Positions 1 through 6,556 of a stretch of DNA of 9,717 nucleotides are shown piece after piece. The stretch covers positions 3,140 through 12,856 of the forward strand of contig DMDX01000005.1 of NCBI GenBank assembly GCA_003451355.1. The letters run 5' to 3'. This stretch comes from Cryomorphaceae bacterium. GTDB lineage: Bacteria > Bacteroidota > Bacteroidia > Flavobacteriales > Schleiferiaceae. The notes below the pieces were generated by a model that saw nothing but the letters and a program-made list of their open reading frames with translations, had not been told where the DNA came from and made no database searches. A program made the position numbers and the translations under genes. The first letter of the stretch is position 1; each line of letters begins with the position of its first letter.

Positions 1-1458
1 GTCTTTGAGCGGATTGAATCCAAGGTCACCGGCGATCGCAAGTGCCGTGACGAGCTCCGGAGAACCGACAAACGCGTGGGTGTTGGGGTTTCCGTCGGCG
101 CGCTTGCTAAAGTTGCGGTTGAACGAGTGAACAATCGTATTCTTCTCTTGCTTGTCGGCACCTTCACGGGCCCACTGGCCGATGCAGGGTCCGCAGGCAT
201 TCGCGAACACTTTACCGCCAATCTCTTCAAAGACATCGAGGAGTCCGTCGCGCTCGGCCGTGAAGCGAACTTGCTCGGATCCCGGAGTGATGCTGTACTC
301 CGCAGCAACCTTGAGGCCTTTTGCCTTGGCCTGACGCGCAATCGAAGCCGCGCGGGTCATGTCTTCGTACGATGAGTTCGTGCACGATCCGATCAGACCC
401 ACCTCGACCTTCATCGGCCAGCCGTTCTTTTCGGCAAGGGCCCGTACTTCAGAGATTGGCGTGGCCAAATCTGGCGTGAACGGCCCGTTGAGGTGCGGCT
501 CGAGCGTGTCGAGGTTGATTTCGATCACTTGATCGAAGTACTTCGCAGGGTCAGCGTACACTTCAGTATCGCCGGTGAGTTCGGCACGCAGGCCGTTGGC
601 CAAATCGGCAACATCGGCGCGACCCGTGGCACGCAGGTAGCGTTCCATGCTGTCGTCGTAGCCAAACGTGGAGGTCGTGGCACCGACCTCGGCGCCCATG
701 TTGCAGATCGTTCCTTTACCGGTACAGCTGAGGGATTCCGCACCGTCACCGAAGTACTCGATGATGGCTCCGGTTCCGCCTTTCACGGTCAAGATTCCGG
801 CAACTTTGAGGATTACGTCTTTAGCTGAGGTCCAGCCGTTCATACGACCGGTAAGCTTTACCCCAATCAGTTTGGGGAACTTGAGTTCCCACGGCATGCC
901 TGCCATCACGTCGACGGCGTCGGCGCCACCCACTCCGATCGCAACCATTCCGAGTCCGCCCGCGTTGACGGTGTGCGAATCGGTTCCGATCATCATGCCG
1001 CCGGGGAAGGCGTAGTTTTCGAGCACGACCTGGTGAATGATACCTGCGCCGGGCTTCCAAAATCCGATTCCGTACTTATTCGAAACCGAGGCGAGGAAGT
1101 TGAACACCTCGTTGGACTTGTTGATCGACTCCTGAAGGTCGGTGGTTGCACCCACGCGCGCCTGAATCAGGTGATCGCAGTGCACCGTCGAGGGAACCGC
1201 CACTTTTTTGCGGCCCGCCGACATAAACTGAAGCAGGGCCATTTGGGCCGTCGCGTCTTGCATCGCCACACGGTCTGGCGCAAAGTCGACGTACGAGGCT
1301 CCGCGCTGGAAGGCCTCCTTGGCCTCGCCCTCCCAAAGGTGAGCGTACAAAATTTTCTCAGAGAGGGTCAAGGGGCGGCCCAGCACGGTGCGGGCGGCCC
1401 TCACTTTGGATTCGTAACCGGCGTAAAACGCCGCAACCATGTCGAGGTCAAATACCAT
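1..1458 (-). CDS. acn: Aconitate hydratase (aconitase), N-terminal 486 residues, cut by the window edge
   Basis: This enzyme interconverts citrate and isocitrate through cis-aconitate in the TCA cycle, using a cytoplasmic [4Fe-4S] cluster. The reading frame is open from the ATG at 1458 to base 1 and encodes 486 residues; the family (mitochondrial-like type) usually has about 750, so the C-terminal swivel domain lies outside. Visible landmarks are the catalytic Asp-Ser-His at 160-162 (in IGTDSHTVNAGG), the first cluster cysteine Cys359 (GSCTNSS), the pair Cys422 and Cys425 (ACGPC), and the substrate-binding arginines 448 and 453 (NRNFSKR). These fall within a few residues of the bovine mitochondrial numbering, which supports the chosen start. 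It follows the secreted-protein gene on the same strand after a 94-base gap with its own candidate promoter. Long antisense frames across it are shadows. Confidence 0.97.
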   Translation of the reverse strand, partial: MVFDLDMVAAFYAGYESKVRAARTVLGRPLTLSEKILYAHLWEGEAKEAFQRGASYVDFAPDRVAMQDATAQMALLQFMSAGRKKVAVPSTVHCDHLIQARVGATTDLQESINKSNEVFNFLASVSNKYGIGFWKPGAGIIHQVVLENYAFPGGMMIGTDSHTVNAGGLGMVAIGVGGADAVDVMAGMPWELKFPKLIGVKLTGRMNGWTSAKDVILKVAGILTVKGGTGAIIEYFGDGAESLSCTGKGTICNMGAEVGATTSTFGYDDSMERYLRATGRADVADLANGLRAELTGDTEVYADPAKYFDQVIEINLDTLEPHLNGPFTPDLATPISEVRALAEKNGWPMKVEVGLIGSCTNSSYEDMTRAASIARQAKAKGLKVAAEYSITPGSEQVRFTAERDGLLDVFEEIGGKVFANACGPCIGQWAREGADKQEKNTIVHSFNRNFSKRADGNPNTHAFVGSPELVTALAIAGDLGFNPLKD

Positions 1459-1468
1459 AATTAGGGAA

Positions 1469-1491
1469 TTTCTGCAAAATTACTGCAGAAA
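1469..1491. repeat. Perfect inverted repeat in the aconitase leader, possible operator
   Basis: TTTCTGCA at 1469-1476 and TGCAGAAA at 1484-1491 are perfect 8-base complementary arms around a 7-base spacer. The candidate -7 box at 1475-1482 covers the spacer, so a dimeric regulator bound here would compete with RNA polymerase. It could also be a short RNA hairpin just ahead of the start codon. There is no T-run after it, so it is not a typical terminator for the upstream gene. The repeat is seen directly; the role is inferred. Confidence 0.5.
1475..1482 (-). promoter_or_regulatory. Candidate -7 box (TAATTTTG) for the aconitase gene
   Basis: The minus strand reads TAATTTTG, a full match to the Bacteroidota -7 consensus TAnnTTTG, with its last base 16 bases before the aconitase ATG. 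Transcription would begin around 1468-1471, giving a leader of roughly ten bases. I see no good -33 TTG at the usual distance, so the call rests on the -7 box alone. The box lies inside the inverted repeat at 1469-1491. Confidence 0.5.
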
Positions 1492-1495
1492 CTAG

Positions 1496-1535
1496 GGATT
1501 TTATCCTCGGATTTTTCTGAAATCGTGCGGATTTT
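1496..1535. repeat. Three copies of GGATTTT in the AT-rich gap
   Basis: GGATTTT occurs at 1496-1502, 1509-1515 and 1529-1535, in the 94-base AT-rich gap between the secreted-protein gene and aconitase. A related pair, TAGGGAATTT at 1462-1471 and TAGGGATTTT at 1493-1502, flanks the inverted repeat. They may be binding sites or just low-complexity AT-rich spacer; no regulator is recognised. Confidence 0.3.
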
Positions 1536-1552
1536 CCTAAAAATTTTGAATG

Positions 1553-2380
1553 CTAGCGCAGTTCCGTGCGGAAGCCGAAGTGCCACTCACCCTCAACGCC
1601 TTCACTGACAAACCAGTATGCTCCGGGCGCCAAAAAGGTGGTCGGAACCGCGACTTCGTCGCCGGTCCAGGTTCCGCGAAGCACCAGACGACCCAACGCG
1701 TCCACCACCCCGAAGCTGCGGGGCGACTGACCGGCAGGGCGAAGCACCTCAAGGCGGTCAGATTGCTGGCGCCACGTGTAGCCTGTAAGATCACGGTCGG
1801 CGTCGAGACCGATCCACACGTGCCCGGCGAACATCACGCTGTCGTCGGCAGCCTGGTAGCCCGCGTCCTTCAACGTGAATGATTTGCCATCAGCAGCAAT
1901 TTCAAGGCGAACCCATCCGTTGATGACAGTGTCGTTGACGTTGCGGCGAAGGCCCAAAAATCCGTCTGAATACGGAGCCTGCCACTGGGCATACGGGTCG
2001 TGCTGGCCGTTGAAGCGGTAGTCGAGGTAGCCGAAGTAGGCCGAAGGCGACGTGCCCTGCCAGAGCGAAGATGAGCGCGAAATAGAGTCACCCACCGCCA
2101 AACGGTTGGGGTAGTAGTAGGCGCCGCGTTGCTGACCGACCACTTGAATTCGCGCGCTGTCGAGTGGCGAAACCAGTACGGCAGAGATTAACCCGGTGGT
2201 TCCGGTGTCGCGCAAGAGGGTAAAGCGCAAATCCGCAATGCTGTCTTGGTTGAAGTCCACATCGGCAAACCCCTGGTTTACCGAAACGGTGGTGTCTGAG
2301 AAGTCAATGTACACGTACTGTGCCCAGGCCGAGGTGGCTGAGGCGATCACGAGTGCAAGCGCGGCATAAATCTTGGTCAT
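1553..2380 (-). CDS. Secreted protein with probable type IX secretion sorting domain
   Basis: This 275-residue protein of unknown function is probably exported and then anchored or released at the cell surface. I chose the ATG at 2380 over one 14 codons upstream because it starts directly with a signal peptide (Met-Thr-Lys, hydrophobic stretch 4-16, likely cut after AWA at 18-20). An acidic segment near 41-50 (DVDFNQDSIADL) resembles the D-x-N-x-D calcium-type loops common in Bacteroidota surface proteins. A later stretch near 141-172, with a GWVRLE segment and a following TLKDAGY, recalls a family of secreted Bacteroidota proteins. The last 60 or so residues (VVDALGRLV at 225-233, then APGAYWFV near 251-258) fit a type A sorting domain. 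The partner secretion genes are not in the window. The stop is TAG at 1553-1555. Confidence 0.85.
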   Translation of the reverse strand: MTKIYAALALVIASATSAWAQYVYIDFSDTTVSVNQGFADVDFNQDSIADLRFTLLRDTGTTGLISAVLVSPLDSARIQVVGQQRGAYYYPNRLAVGDSISRSSSLWQGTSPSAYFGYLDYRFNGQHDPYAQWQAPYSDGFLGLRRNVNDTVINGWVRLEIAADGKSFTLKDAGYQAADDSVMFAGHVWIGLDADRDLTGYTWRQQSDRLEVLRPAGQSPRSFGVVDALGRLVLRGTWTGDEVAVPTTFLAPGAYWFVSEGVEGEWHFGFRTELR

Positions 2381-2384
2381 TTCG

Positions 2385-2405
2385 GGTGCAAAGGTGCAAA
2401 ATGTA
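2385..2405 (-). promoter_or_regulatory. Candidate promoter with tandem TTTGCACC before the secreted-protein gene
   Basis: On the minus strand TACATTTTGCACC is followed at once by a second CTTTGCACC; seen on the plus strand, GGTGCAAA is repeated in tandem at 2385-2392 and 2393-2400. TACATTTTG (2405-2397) resembles the TAnnTTTG box with one extra base. Its last base is 16 bases before the ATG, the same spacing as at aconitase. The doubled octamer may be slippage or two alternative boxes. Confidence 0.4.
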
Positions 2406-2422
2406 GACCACGCGCGCACCAT

Positions 2423-2430
2423 TACCTTTA
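2423..2430 (+). promoter_or_regulatory. Weak candidate -7 box (TACCTTTA) for the transporter operon
   Basis: TACCTTTA matches TAnnTTTG at all but the last base and ends nine bases before the permease ATG. No clear -33 element is visible. Because the operon diverges from the secreted-protein gene across a 59-base gap, a plus-strand promoter must lie near here or further back inside that gene. Confidence 0.3.
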
Positions 2431-2439
2431 CCCTATTCT

Positions 2440-3693
2440 ATGGCCCGTCTCTCTACCCCCGTTGTCTTCGAAGCCCTTCGCATGGCAGTGCAGGCCCTTC
2501 AGGCCCAGCTCTTACGGGCAATTTTGACCGCGCTCATCATTGCGATCGGCATCACGGCTTTGGTCGGAATGCTCACCGCCACGAGCGTCATGGAGGGTTC
2601 GATCACCAAGCAGTTTTCGAGTATGGGCGCGACCACCTTCACGATTCAGCAAGGCGGAATGCAAATCCGCATCGGTCGCCAAGGAATCAAGGAAAAACCC
2701 CAACCTGCGATTCCGATTGACCAAGCGGTGCGCCTCAAAGCGCGACTCGAACGCGATGGGCTGAAGTCCAGCGTGAGCGACAACGTTGCGGGCGCTACTG
2801 AGGTCCAGCACGAAGGCACCAAGACCAATCCCAACGTCAACGTCATTGCTTCAGATAACGCGTACCCGCTGACCCAGGGTCTTGAACTCGCCGAGGGTCG
2901 TTTCTTTTCAAAAACCGAGCAGGACGAGGCACGTGCTGTGGCCGTGCTGGGTACTGATGTGGCAGGCAAGCTGTTTCCCAACGGCGGAGCCGTCGGCAAA
3001 ACCGTTCGTGTAGGCAGCAAGCCGTATGCGGTGGTCGGAGTAACCGCTCCGAAGGGAAGCAGTTCGTTCATGTCCAGCGACCAAGTCGTGTACCTACCCT
3101 TGCGCACGGGACATCTCGAGTACGCAGGTCCATGGTCGAGTTATGTTATCAGCGTCATGGCTCCGTCACCCGAAGCCCTCGACGCGACGATTGCACGTGC
3201 CACGGTCGTCATGCGCTCGGTACGCCGACTGAAGCCAGGAGCCGAAGACAACTTCAACCTTCGCCGCAGCGACAGCATTTCAGCGATGCTCATCGAGTCG
3301 CTGAACTCGGTCAGCAGCGGCGCCGCATTGATTGCACTCATTACACTTTTGGGCGCCTCGATTGCCCTGATGAACATCATGCTCGTGAGCGTCACGGAGC
3401 GCACCCGCGAAATCGGGACGCGCAAAGCACTGGGCGCCAGTGCGCAGGTCATCGTCATGCAGTTTCTCGCCGAAGCCGTGGTCGTGAGCGTCGTCGGTGG
3501 CATTGCCGGAATCGCCATGGGCCTCGCCGTAGGCAACGGACTGGCCTACGCGATGGAAGCCGACGCCGTATTCCCCATTCAATGGATGCTCTTGGCCCTA
3601 GTGGTCTCTATAGCCGTAGGAATCATCTCGGGCTGGTACCCCGCCAAAAAAGCTGCGGGACTTGACCCCATCGAAGCTCTTCGCTATGAGTAG
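2440..3693 (+). CDS. MacB/FtsX-type ABC transporter permease without its own ATPase gene nearby
   Basis: This 417-residue inner-membrane protein has the MacB/FtsX permease layout: helix 1 (about 26-47), a large periplasmic MacB-type domain (about 50-285), then helices near 294-317, 343-370 and 382-400. The cytoplasmic loop ERTREIGTRKALGAS (320-334) and the C-terminal DPIEALRYE are hallmarks of the family. Such proteins work with a LolD/MacB-type ATPase and move lipoproteins, peptides or drugs, or transmit force across the envelope, rather than form a channel. No such ATPase gene is in the window. The stop TAG (3691-3693) lies inside the start of the Wzm gene, so the two are probably translationally coupled. 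No Shine-Dalgarno is seen. The substrate is unknown; the permease fold is certain. Confidence 0.93.
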   Translation: MARLSTPVVFEALRMAVQALQAQLLRAILTALIIAIGITALVGMLTATSVMEGSITKQFSSMGATTFTIQQGGMQIRIGRQGIKEKPQPAIPIDQAVRLKARLERDGLKSSVSDNVAGATEVQHEGTKTNPNVNVIASDNAYPLTQGLELAEGRFFSKTEQDEARAVAVLGTDVAGKLFPNGGAVGKTVRVGSKPYAVVGVTAPKGSSSFMSSDQVVYLPLRTGHLEYAGPWSSYVISVMAPSPEALDATIARATVVMRSVRRLKPGAEDNFNLRRSDSISAMLIESLNSVSSGAALIALITLLGASIALMNIMLVSVTERTREIGTRKALGASAQVIVMQFLAEAVVVSVVGGIAGIAMGLAVGNGLAYAMEADAVFPIQWMLLALVVSIAVGIISGWYPAKKAAGLDPIEALRYE

Positions 3694-4510
3694 TAGCCGC
3701 GAAGTGCACGCCAGCGATCCCTGGTGGAAGCTCGACCGGGATTCCGCCCGCGTTGGACGCCGCGTTGCCGGCGCCTTTGCGCGCCGTGACATCCAGCTGC
3801 GCTACGTTCAGACCCGCCTGGGATGGCTTTGGGCCTTGATCCAGCCCGTGGCCCTCATCGCCGGCCTAACCCTTGTGCTCGGACGCGTATTTGGGCTTCC
3901 CGACGAAGGACTTCGGCAGTTTGGTTTGAACCTCGCCGCGGCCCTTCCCGGATGGATTTGGTTTCAGTACATCGTCAGCCAAGGCGCGCCCAGCCTTGTG
4001 CACAATCAGGCGCTCGTGGTCAAGTCTGCATTCCCGCGCACTGCACTTCCCAACGCCAAGGCAGTTGTGGGTTTCGTCGACTTTGCTGTCGCTTCTATGG
4101 TGGTCGGAACCGGCCTCGTCCTGCTCGATGCCGCCTCGCCGTGGGTTTTGCTTCGACTACCACTCATCGCGGTGTTTACCGCAATTTCTGGCCTCGGCTG
4201 GGCCTACTTGTTGGCCGCTATTTCAGTCCGCCGGCGCGACGTACTCAGCGTGCTGCCCGTCGCCCTTCAGGTGCTGTTTTTTGTCAGCCCGGTTGCGCTG
4301 CCGAGCGCCAACTTTGACCTCAACGGCTGGGGCCTAATCTATTGGCTGAATCCGGCGGTTGCGATCGCCGACGGCTTTCGATGGGCCTGGCTCGACTGGT
4401 CGGTGTGGCAGCCCGCGCACGCCCTTTCGTTTGCTTCGGGCGGAATCATTTTTGGGGTCGGACTCCTCAGCTTGCGCTACCAATCGCGTCGCATTTCGGA
4501 ATTCTTATGA
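3686..4510 (+). CDS. wzm: Polysaccharide ABC transporter permease (Wzm-like)
   Basis: This 274-residue ABC-2 type permease should form, as a dimer, the inner-membrane channel through which a lipid-linked polysaccharide is exported to the periplasm. The N-terminal RDIQLRYVQTRLGWLWA (34-50) and the following QP are typical of the Wzm/TagG/KpsM group. About six hydrophobic segments follow, near 48-70, 82-100, 128-148, 155-180, 185-205 and 248-263, and LNP at 221-223 is another family feature. I chose the ATG at 3686, overlapping the permease stop by 8 bases; an in-frame TTG eight codons earlier is unlikely. Its TGA overlaps the Wzt start as ATGA. The symbol is by family resemblance; the exported glycan (O-antigen, capsule or other) is not known. 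Confidence 0.92.
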   Translation: MSSSREVHASDPWWKLDRDSARVGRRVAGAFARRDIQLRYVQTRLGWLWALIQPVALIAGLTLVLGRVFGLPDEGLRQFGLNLAAALPGWIWFQYIVSQGAPSLVHNQALVVKSAFPRTALPNAKAVVGFVDFAVASMVVGTGLVLLDAASPWVLLRLPLIAVFTAISGLGWAYLLAAISVRRRDVLSVLPVALQVLFFVSPVALPSANFDLNGWGLIYWLNPAVAIADGFRWAWLDWSVWQPAHALSFASGGIIFGVGLLSLRYQSRRISEFL

Positions 4511-5607
4511 GCGAAGTTCGGATTCACGCTGAAAACCTCGGCAAGCAACTCGGGGGACGTTGGGCCCTGCGCAAGCTGGACCTGAGCGTTCGCGCGGGCG
4601 AGGTCGTCGGAATCATCGGGGCCAACGGAGCCGGAAAGTCCACCCTACTCAAAACCTTGAGCGGCCTGCTACATCCCGACGAAGGTAGCTACCGCATTTA
4701 CGGCCGCATGGCCAGCCTCCTCGAGGTCGGAACTGGATTTCACCCCGACCTCAGCGGCCGCGAAAACGCCTACCTACGGGGTGCACTACTCGGAATTACT
4801 CGGAGCGAAATCCAGCGAATTCTGCCCGTCGCTGCCGAGTTCGCGGGAATTTCAGACCGACTCGACGAACCCGTGAAGTACTACTCAAGCGGCATGCAAG
4901 TCCGTCTGGGCTTTGCGCTGTCGGCCCACCTTCCTGCTGAAATCCTCTTGGTGGACGAGGTGCTCGCCGTGGGCGACGCCGCCTTTCAAGCCAAAAGCCT
5001 AGACTTCATGGAGTCCCACTGGAAGTCCGAAGGCCGCAGCATTCTGTACGTGGCGCACCAGCTTCATACGGTGCGGCGCATCTGCGACCGAGTTCTGTGG
5101 ATTGAGGGCGGAATCCTTAAAATGCAGGGTCCGGCCGATGAAGTGTGCGACGCCTACATCGAGCGTGCGATGGCGCAAACCGTCGCCTGGCCTTCAGCTG
5201 CAGAACGCGGCGGCCTCGGCGGAATTCGTGCGCAGCAACTCGACGTGGAGGGCGACTGGACCACGGGCAATCCCGCTTCGGTGCGGGTGGTGTGGGACGG
5301 GTCCGCTCACGGAACCGCAGACATTCGCCTCAGCGTGGCGCGAAGCGACGGGGCTCCCCTGACCCTCTGGAGCAGCCTACAATCTGGTCTTGAGAAGCCG
5401 GCGGAAGCCGGTTCCGCCACCGTACGCATACCCGAGCTCGCACTCAGCCAGGGCGCGTACACACTTCACCTGCGCCTATTTGTAGACGGAATTCTGCACG
5501 ACGAAGTGCGCGACGCGGCCGTCATTCATGTGGCGCACGGCCTTTGGCAGGGGCAGGTATACCCCACTCCGCGCCCCATGGCACTGCAGGAGCAGCACTG
5601 GATTTAA
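4507..5607 (+). CDS. wzt: Polysaccharide ABC transporter ATPase (Wzt-like) with C-terminal glycan-binding-type domain
   Basis: This 366-residue cytoplasmic ATPase should power the Wzm channel. Residues 1 to about 225 are the nucleotide-binding domain: Walker A GANGAGKST at 38-46, the LLEVGTGFHPDLSGREN segment of the Wzt/TagH group at 71-87, signature YSSGMQ at 126-131, Walker B ILLVDE at 146-151, and the switch histidine at 184. From about 237 to 366 is a beta-rich domain with LALSQGAYTLHLRL (311-324), as in the C-terminal domain of Wzt that in other bacteria recognises the finished, capped end of the glycan. At about 130 residues it is somewhat shorter than the E. coli O9a example. The start at 4507 overlaps the Wzm stop (ATGA); a longer frame from 4342 would lie entirely over Wzm. 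The stop TAA shares TTAA with the converging sulfotransferase. Confidence 0.93.
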   Translation: MSEVRIHAENLGKQLGGRWALRKLDLSVRAGEVVGIIGANGAGKSTLLKTLSGLLHPDEGSYRIYGRMASLLEVGTGFHPDLSGRENAYLRGALLGITRSEIQRILPVAAEFAGISDRLDEPVKYYSSGMQVRLGFALSAHLPAEILLVDEVLAVGDAAFQAKSLDFMESHWKSEGRSILYVAHQLHTVRRICDRVLWIEGGILKMQGPADEVCDAYIERAMAQTVAWPSAAERGGLGGIRAQQLDVEGDWTTGNPASVRVVWDGSAHGTADIRLSVARSDGAPLTLWSSLQSGLEKPAEAGSATVRIPELALSQGAYTLHLRLFVDGILHDEVRDAAVIHVAHGLWQGQVYPTPRPMALQEQHWI

Positions 5608-6527
5608 CGCTTTTTGAGCCCCACTGCCTTGAGGGCAAGGCTGGCCTGAGTGCGCGCCCACTGTATAGCGCGTTGGGTCCACGGAACTGGTACCGCATTG
5701 GGTCCGTTTGGATGGTGAAAAAGTCCGTACATGTAGGCCGAGCCCTGCTTGGGCGATAGTTCAGCGGGGTAGCTCAACGCCCAATCAGATGCATCGTACC
5801 CCTGGGCTTTGAGGTAGGATTCAAAGACGGGGCGGTAAAATTCGACGTCCGCGTCGGTAAACCACTGGCGCCAATCGCTGTGCGCTTGGCTGCGAGCCAC
5901 GTGGCGAAAGTTTCCGCGCAAGGCCTCTTCGCCCTTGAGGCTGAATCCAAGGTAGGCTTCCACGGCATCCCAGTTGCGGTCGACAAGGTCCTCGTAGTGC
6001 CAGATAAACCAGCCGTCCGCACGCAGGCGATCCAGAAATGTAGAGAGTTCGTCGAGCTTGCGCTTTTGTTCTTCGGCGTGTTCCTTGAGCACATGCGGGT
6101 CGTCCGAGTGCAGACGGTGAAACGCCACAGATGACGGGTTGACCTCCTTTTGGCACACCTTCTTGTGGGCCAATTCAAAGGCAGCCTGCTCGGGGTTGTG
6201 CACGTAGAACCAGCGGTAAAAAAATCCCGAAATCCACCGGTCTCGGGGGTCGCGCACTAAAAAAATCTTTTTGTCAAAGTGCGCAAAGGCATCGGCAGCG
6301 GCTTCGCCCGACCACCCGTGCATTTCAGGGCTCGAGTACAAAATCTTCACCAATGTGGCGTCGGCGTCCGGCCAAACCATGCCATCAAGGCGGTGAAACT
6401 GGTTGTTTTCGAGTTTATTGGGCTCAAAAACTTCGGTGAGCGGCCCGTGGGCTTTGAGTGCCTCCGAAAGCAGTGAAAACCCATAAGTTGTGCCGCTTCG
6501 CGGCATTCCAAACAAAACGGTGCGCAT
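5604..6527 (-). CDS. PAPS-dependent sulfotransferase family protein
   Basis: This 307-residue protein should transfer a sulfo group from PAPS to a hydroxyl or amine, probably on a sugar or lipid. The phosphosulfate-binding loop GMPRSGTTY is at 7-15 right after the first strand. The 3'-phosphate site is seen as FLVRDPRDRWISG (89-101), with Arg92 and Ser100 the expected binding residues. WHYEDLVDR (176-184) fits the core of the family. There is no signal peptide, so it should act in the cytoplasm. It sits between the exporter and the glycosyltransferases but on the opposite strand, diverging from the latter across 29 bases. The position suggests that the exported glycan is sulfated, but the acceptor is not shown by the sequence and PAPS-making genes are not in the window. 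Confidence 0.85.
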   Translation of the reverse strand: MRTVLFGMPRSGTTYGFSLLSEALKAHGPLTEVFEPNKLENNQFHRLDGMVWPDADATLVKILYSSPEMHGWSGEAAADAFAHFDKKIFLVRDPRDRWISGFFYRWFYVHNPEQAAFELAHKKVCQKEVNPSSVAFHRLHSDDPHVLKEHAEEQKRKLDELSTFLDRLRADGWFIWHYEDLVDRNWDAVEAYLGFSLKGEEALRGNFRHVARSQAHSDWRQWFTDADVEFYRPVFESYLKAQGYDASDWALSYPAELSPKQGSAYMYGLFHHPNGPNAVPVPWTQRAIQWARTQASLALKAVGLKKR

Positions 6528-6544
6528 GGGGGCTGAAGGTACAT

Positions 6545-6552
6545 TAAGTTTG
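6545..6552 (+). promoter_or_regulatory. Candidate -7 box (TAAGTTTG) for the glycosyltransferase pair
   Basis: TAAGTTTG is a full match to TAnnTTTG and ends only four bases before the ATG at 6557, so the message would be leaderless or nearly so. No -33 TTG is seen at the usual distance. The whole divergent gap is 29 bases, so promoter elements for the sulfotransferase must overlap this one or reach into the glycosyltransferase gene. Confidence 0.4.
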
Positions 6553-6556
6553 GGGG

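Noticed and set aside
76..1464. Several plus-strand open frames across the left part (for example 76-375, 493-828, 973-1464)
   Set aside because: They are antisense shadows of the aconitase frame, whose conserved cluster and active-site residues are unmistakable; their translations look like nothing known.
1550..1882. Plus-strand frame of 110 residues opposite the secreted-protein gene
   Set aside because: Antisense to a gene with a signal peptide and sorting domain; the translation is rich in Arg and Pro as expected for a shadow frame in GC-rich DNA.
2378..2422. Longer start (2422) for the secreted protein
   Set aside because: The extra 14 residues would bury the signal peptide and would run through the promoter-like TTTTGCA region.
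3662..3685. TTG start eight codons before the Wzm ATG
   Set aside because: The ATG at 3686 fits the family start and gives the tight overlap seen elsewhere in the operon.
4342..4506. Longer Wzt frame starting at 4342
   Set aside because: The extra 55 residues overlap the Wzm gene fully and do not resemble an ATPase start; the ATGA overlap at 4507 is the natural start.
5400..5418. Hairpin GGCGGAA, 5-base loop, TTCCGCC as a sulfotransferase terminator
   Set aside because: It lies about 190 bases past the stop, inside Wzt codons, without a T-run, and overlaps a short GAAGCCGG direct repeat; chance in GC-rich coding sequence is more likely.
5626..5641. GCCTT/AAGGC hairpin next to a TTTTT run near the Wzt stop
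   Set aside because: The T-run is on the wrong side of the stem for a plus-strand terminator, and on the minus strand the stem is followed by A rather than T.
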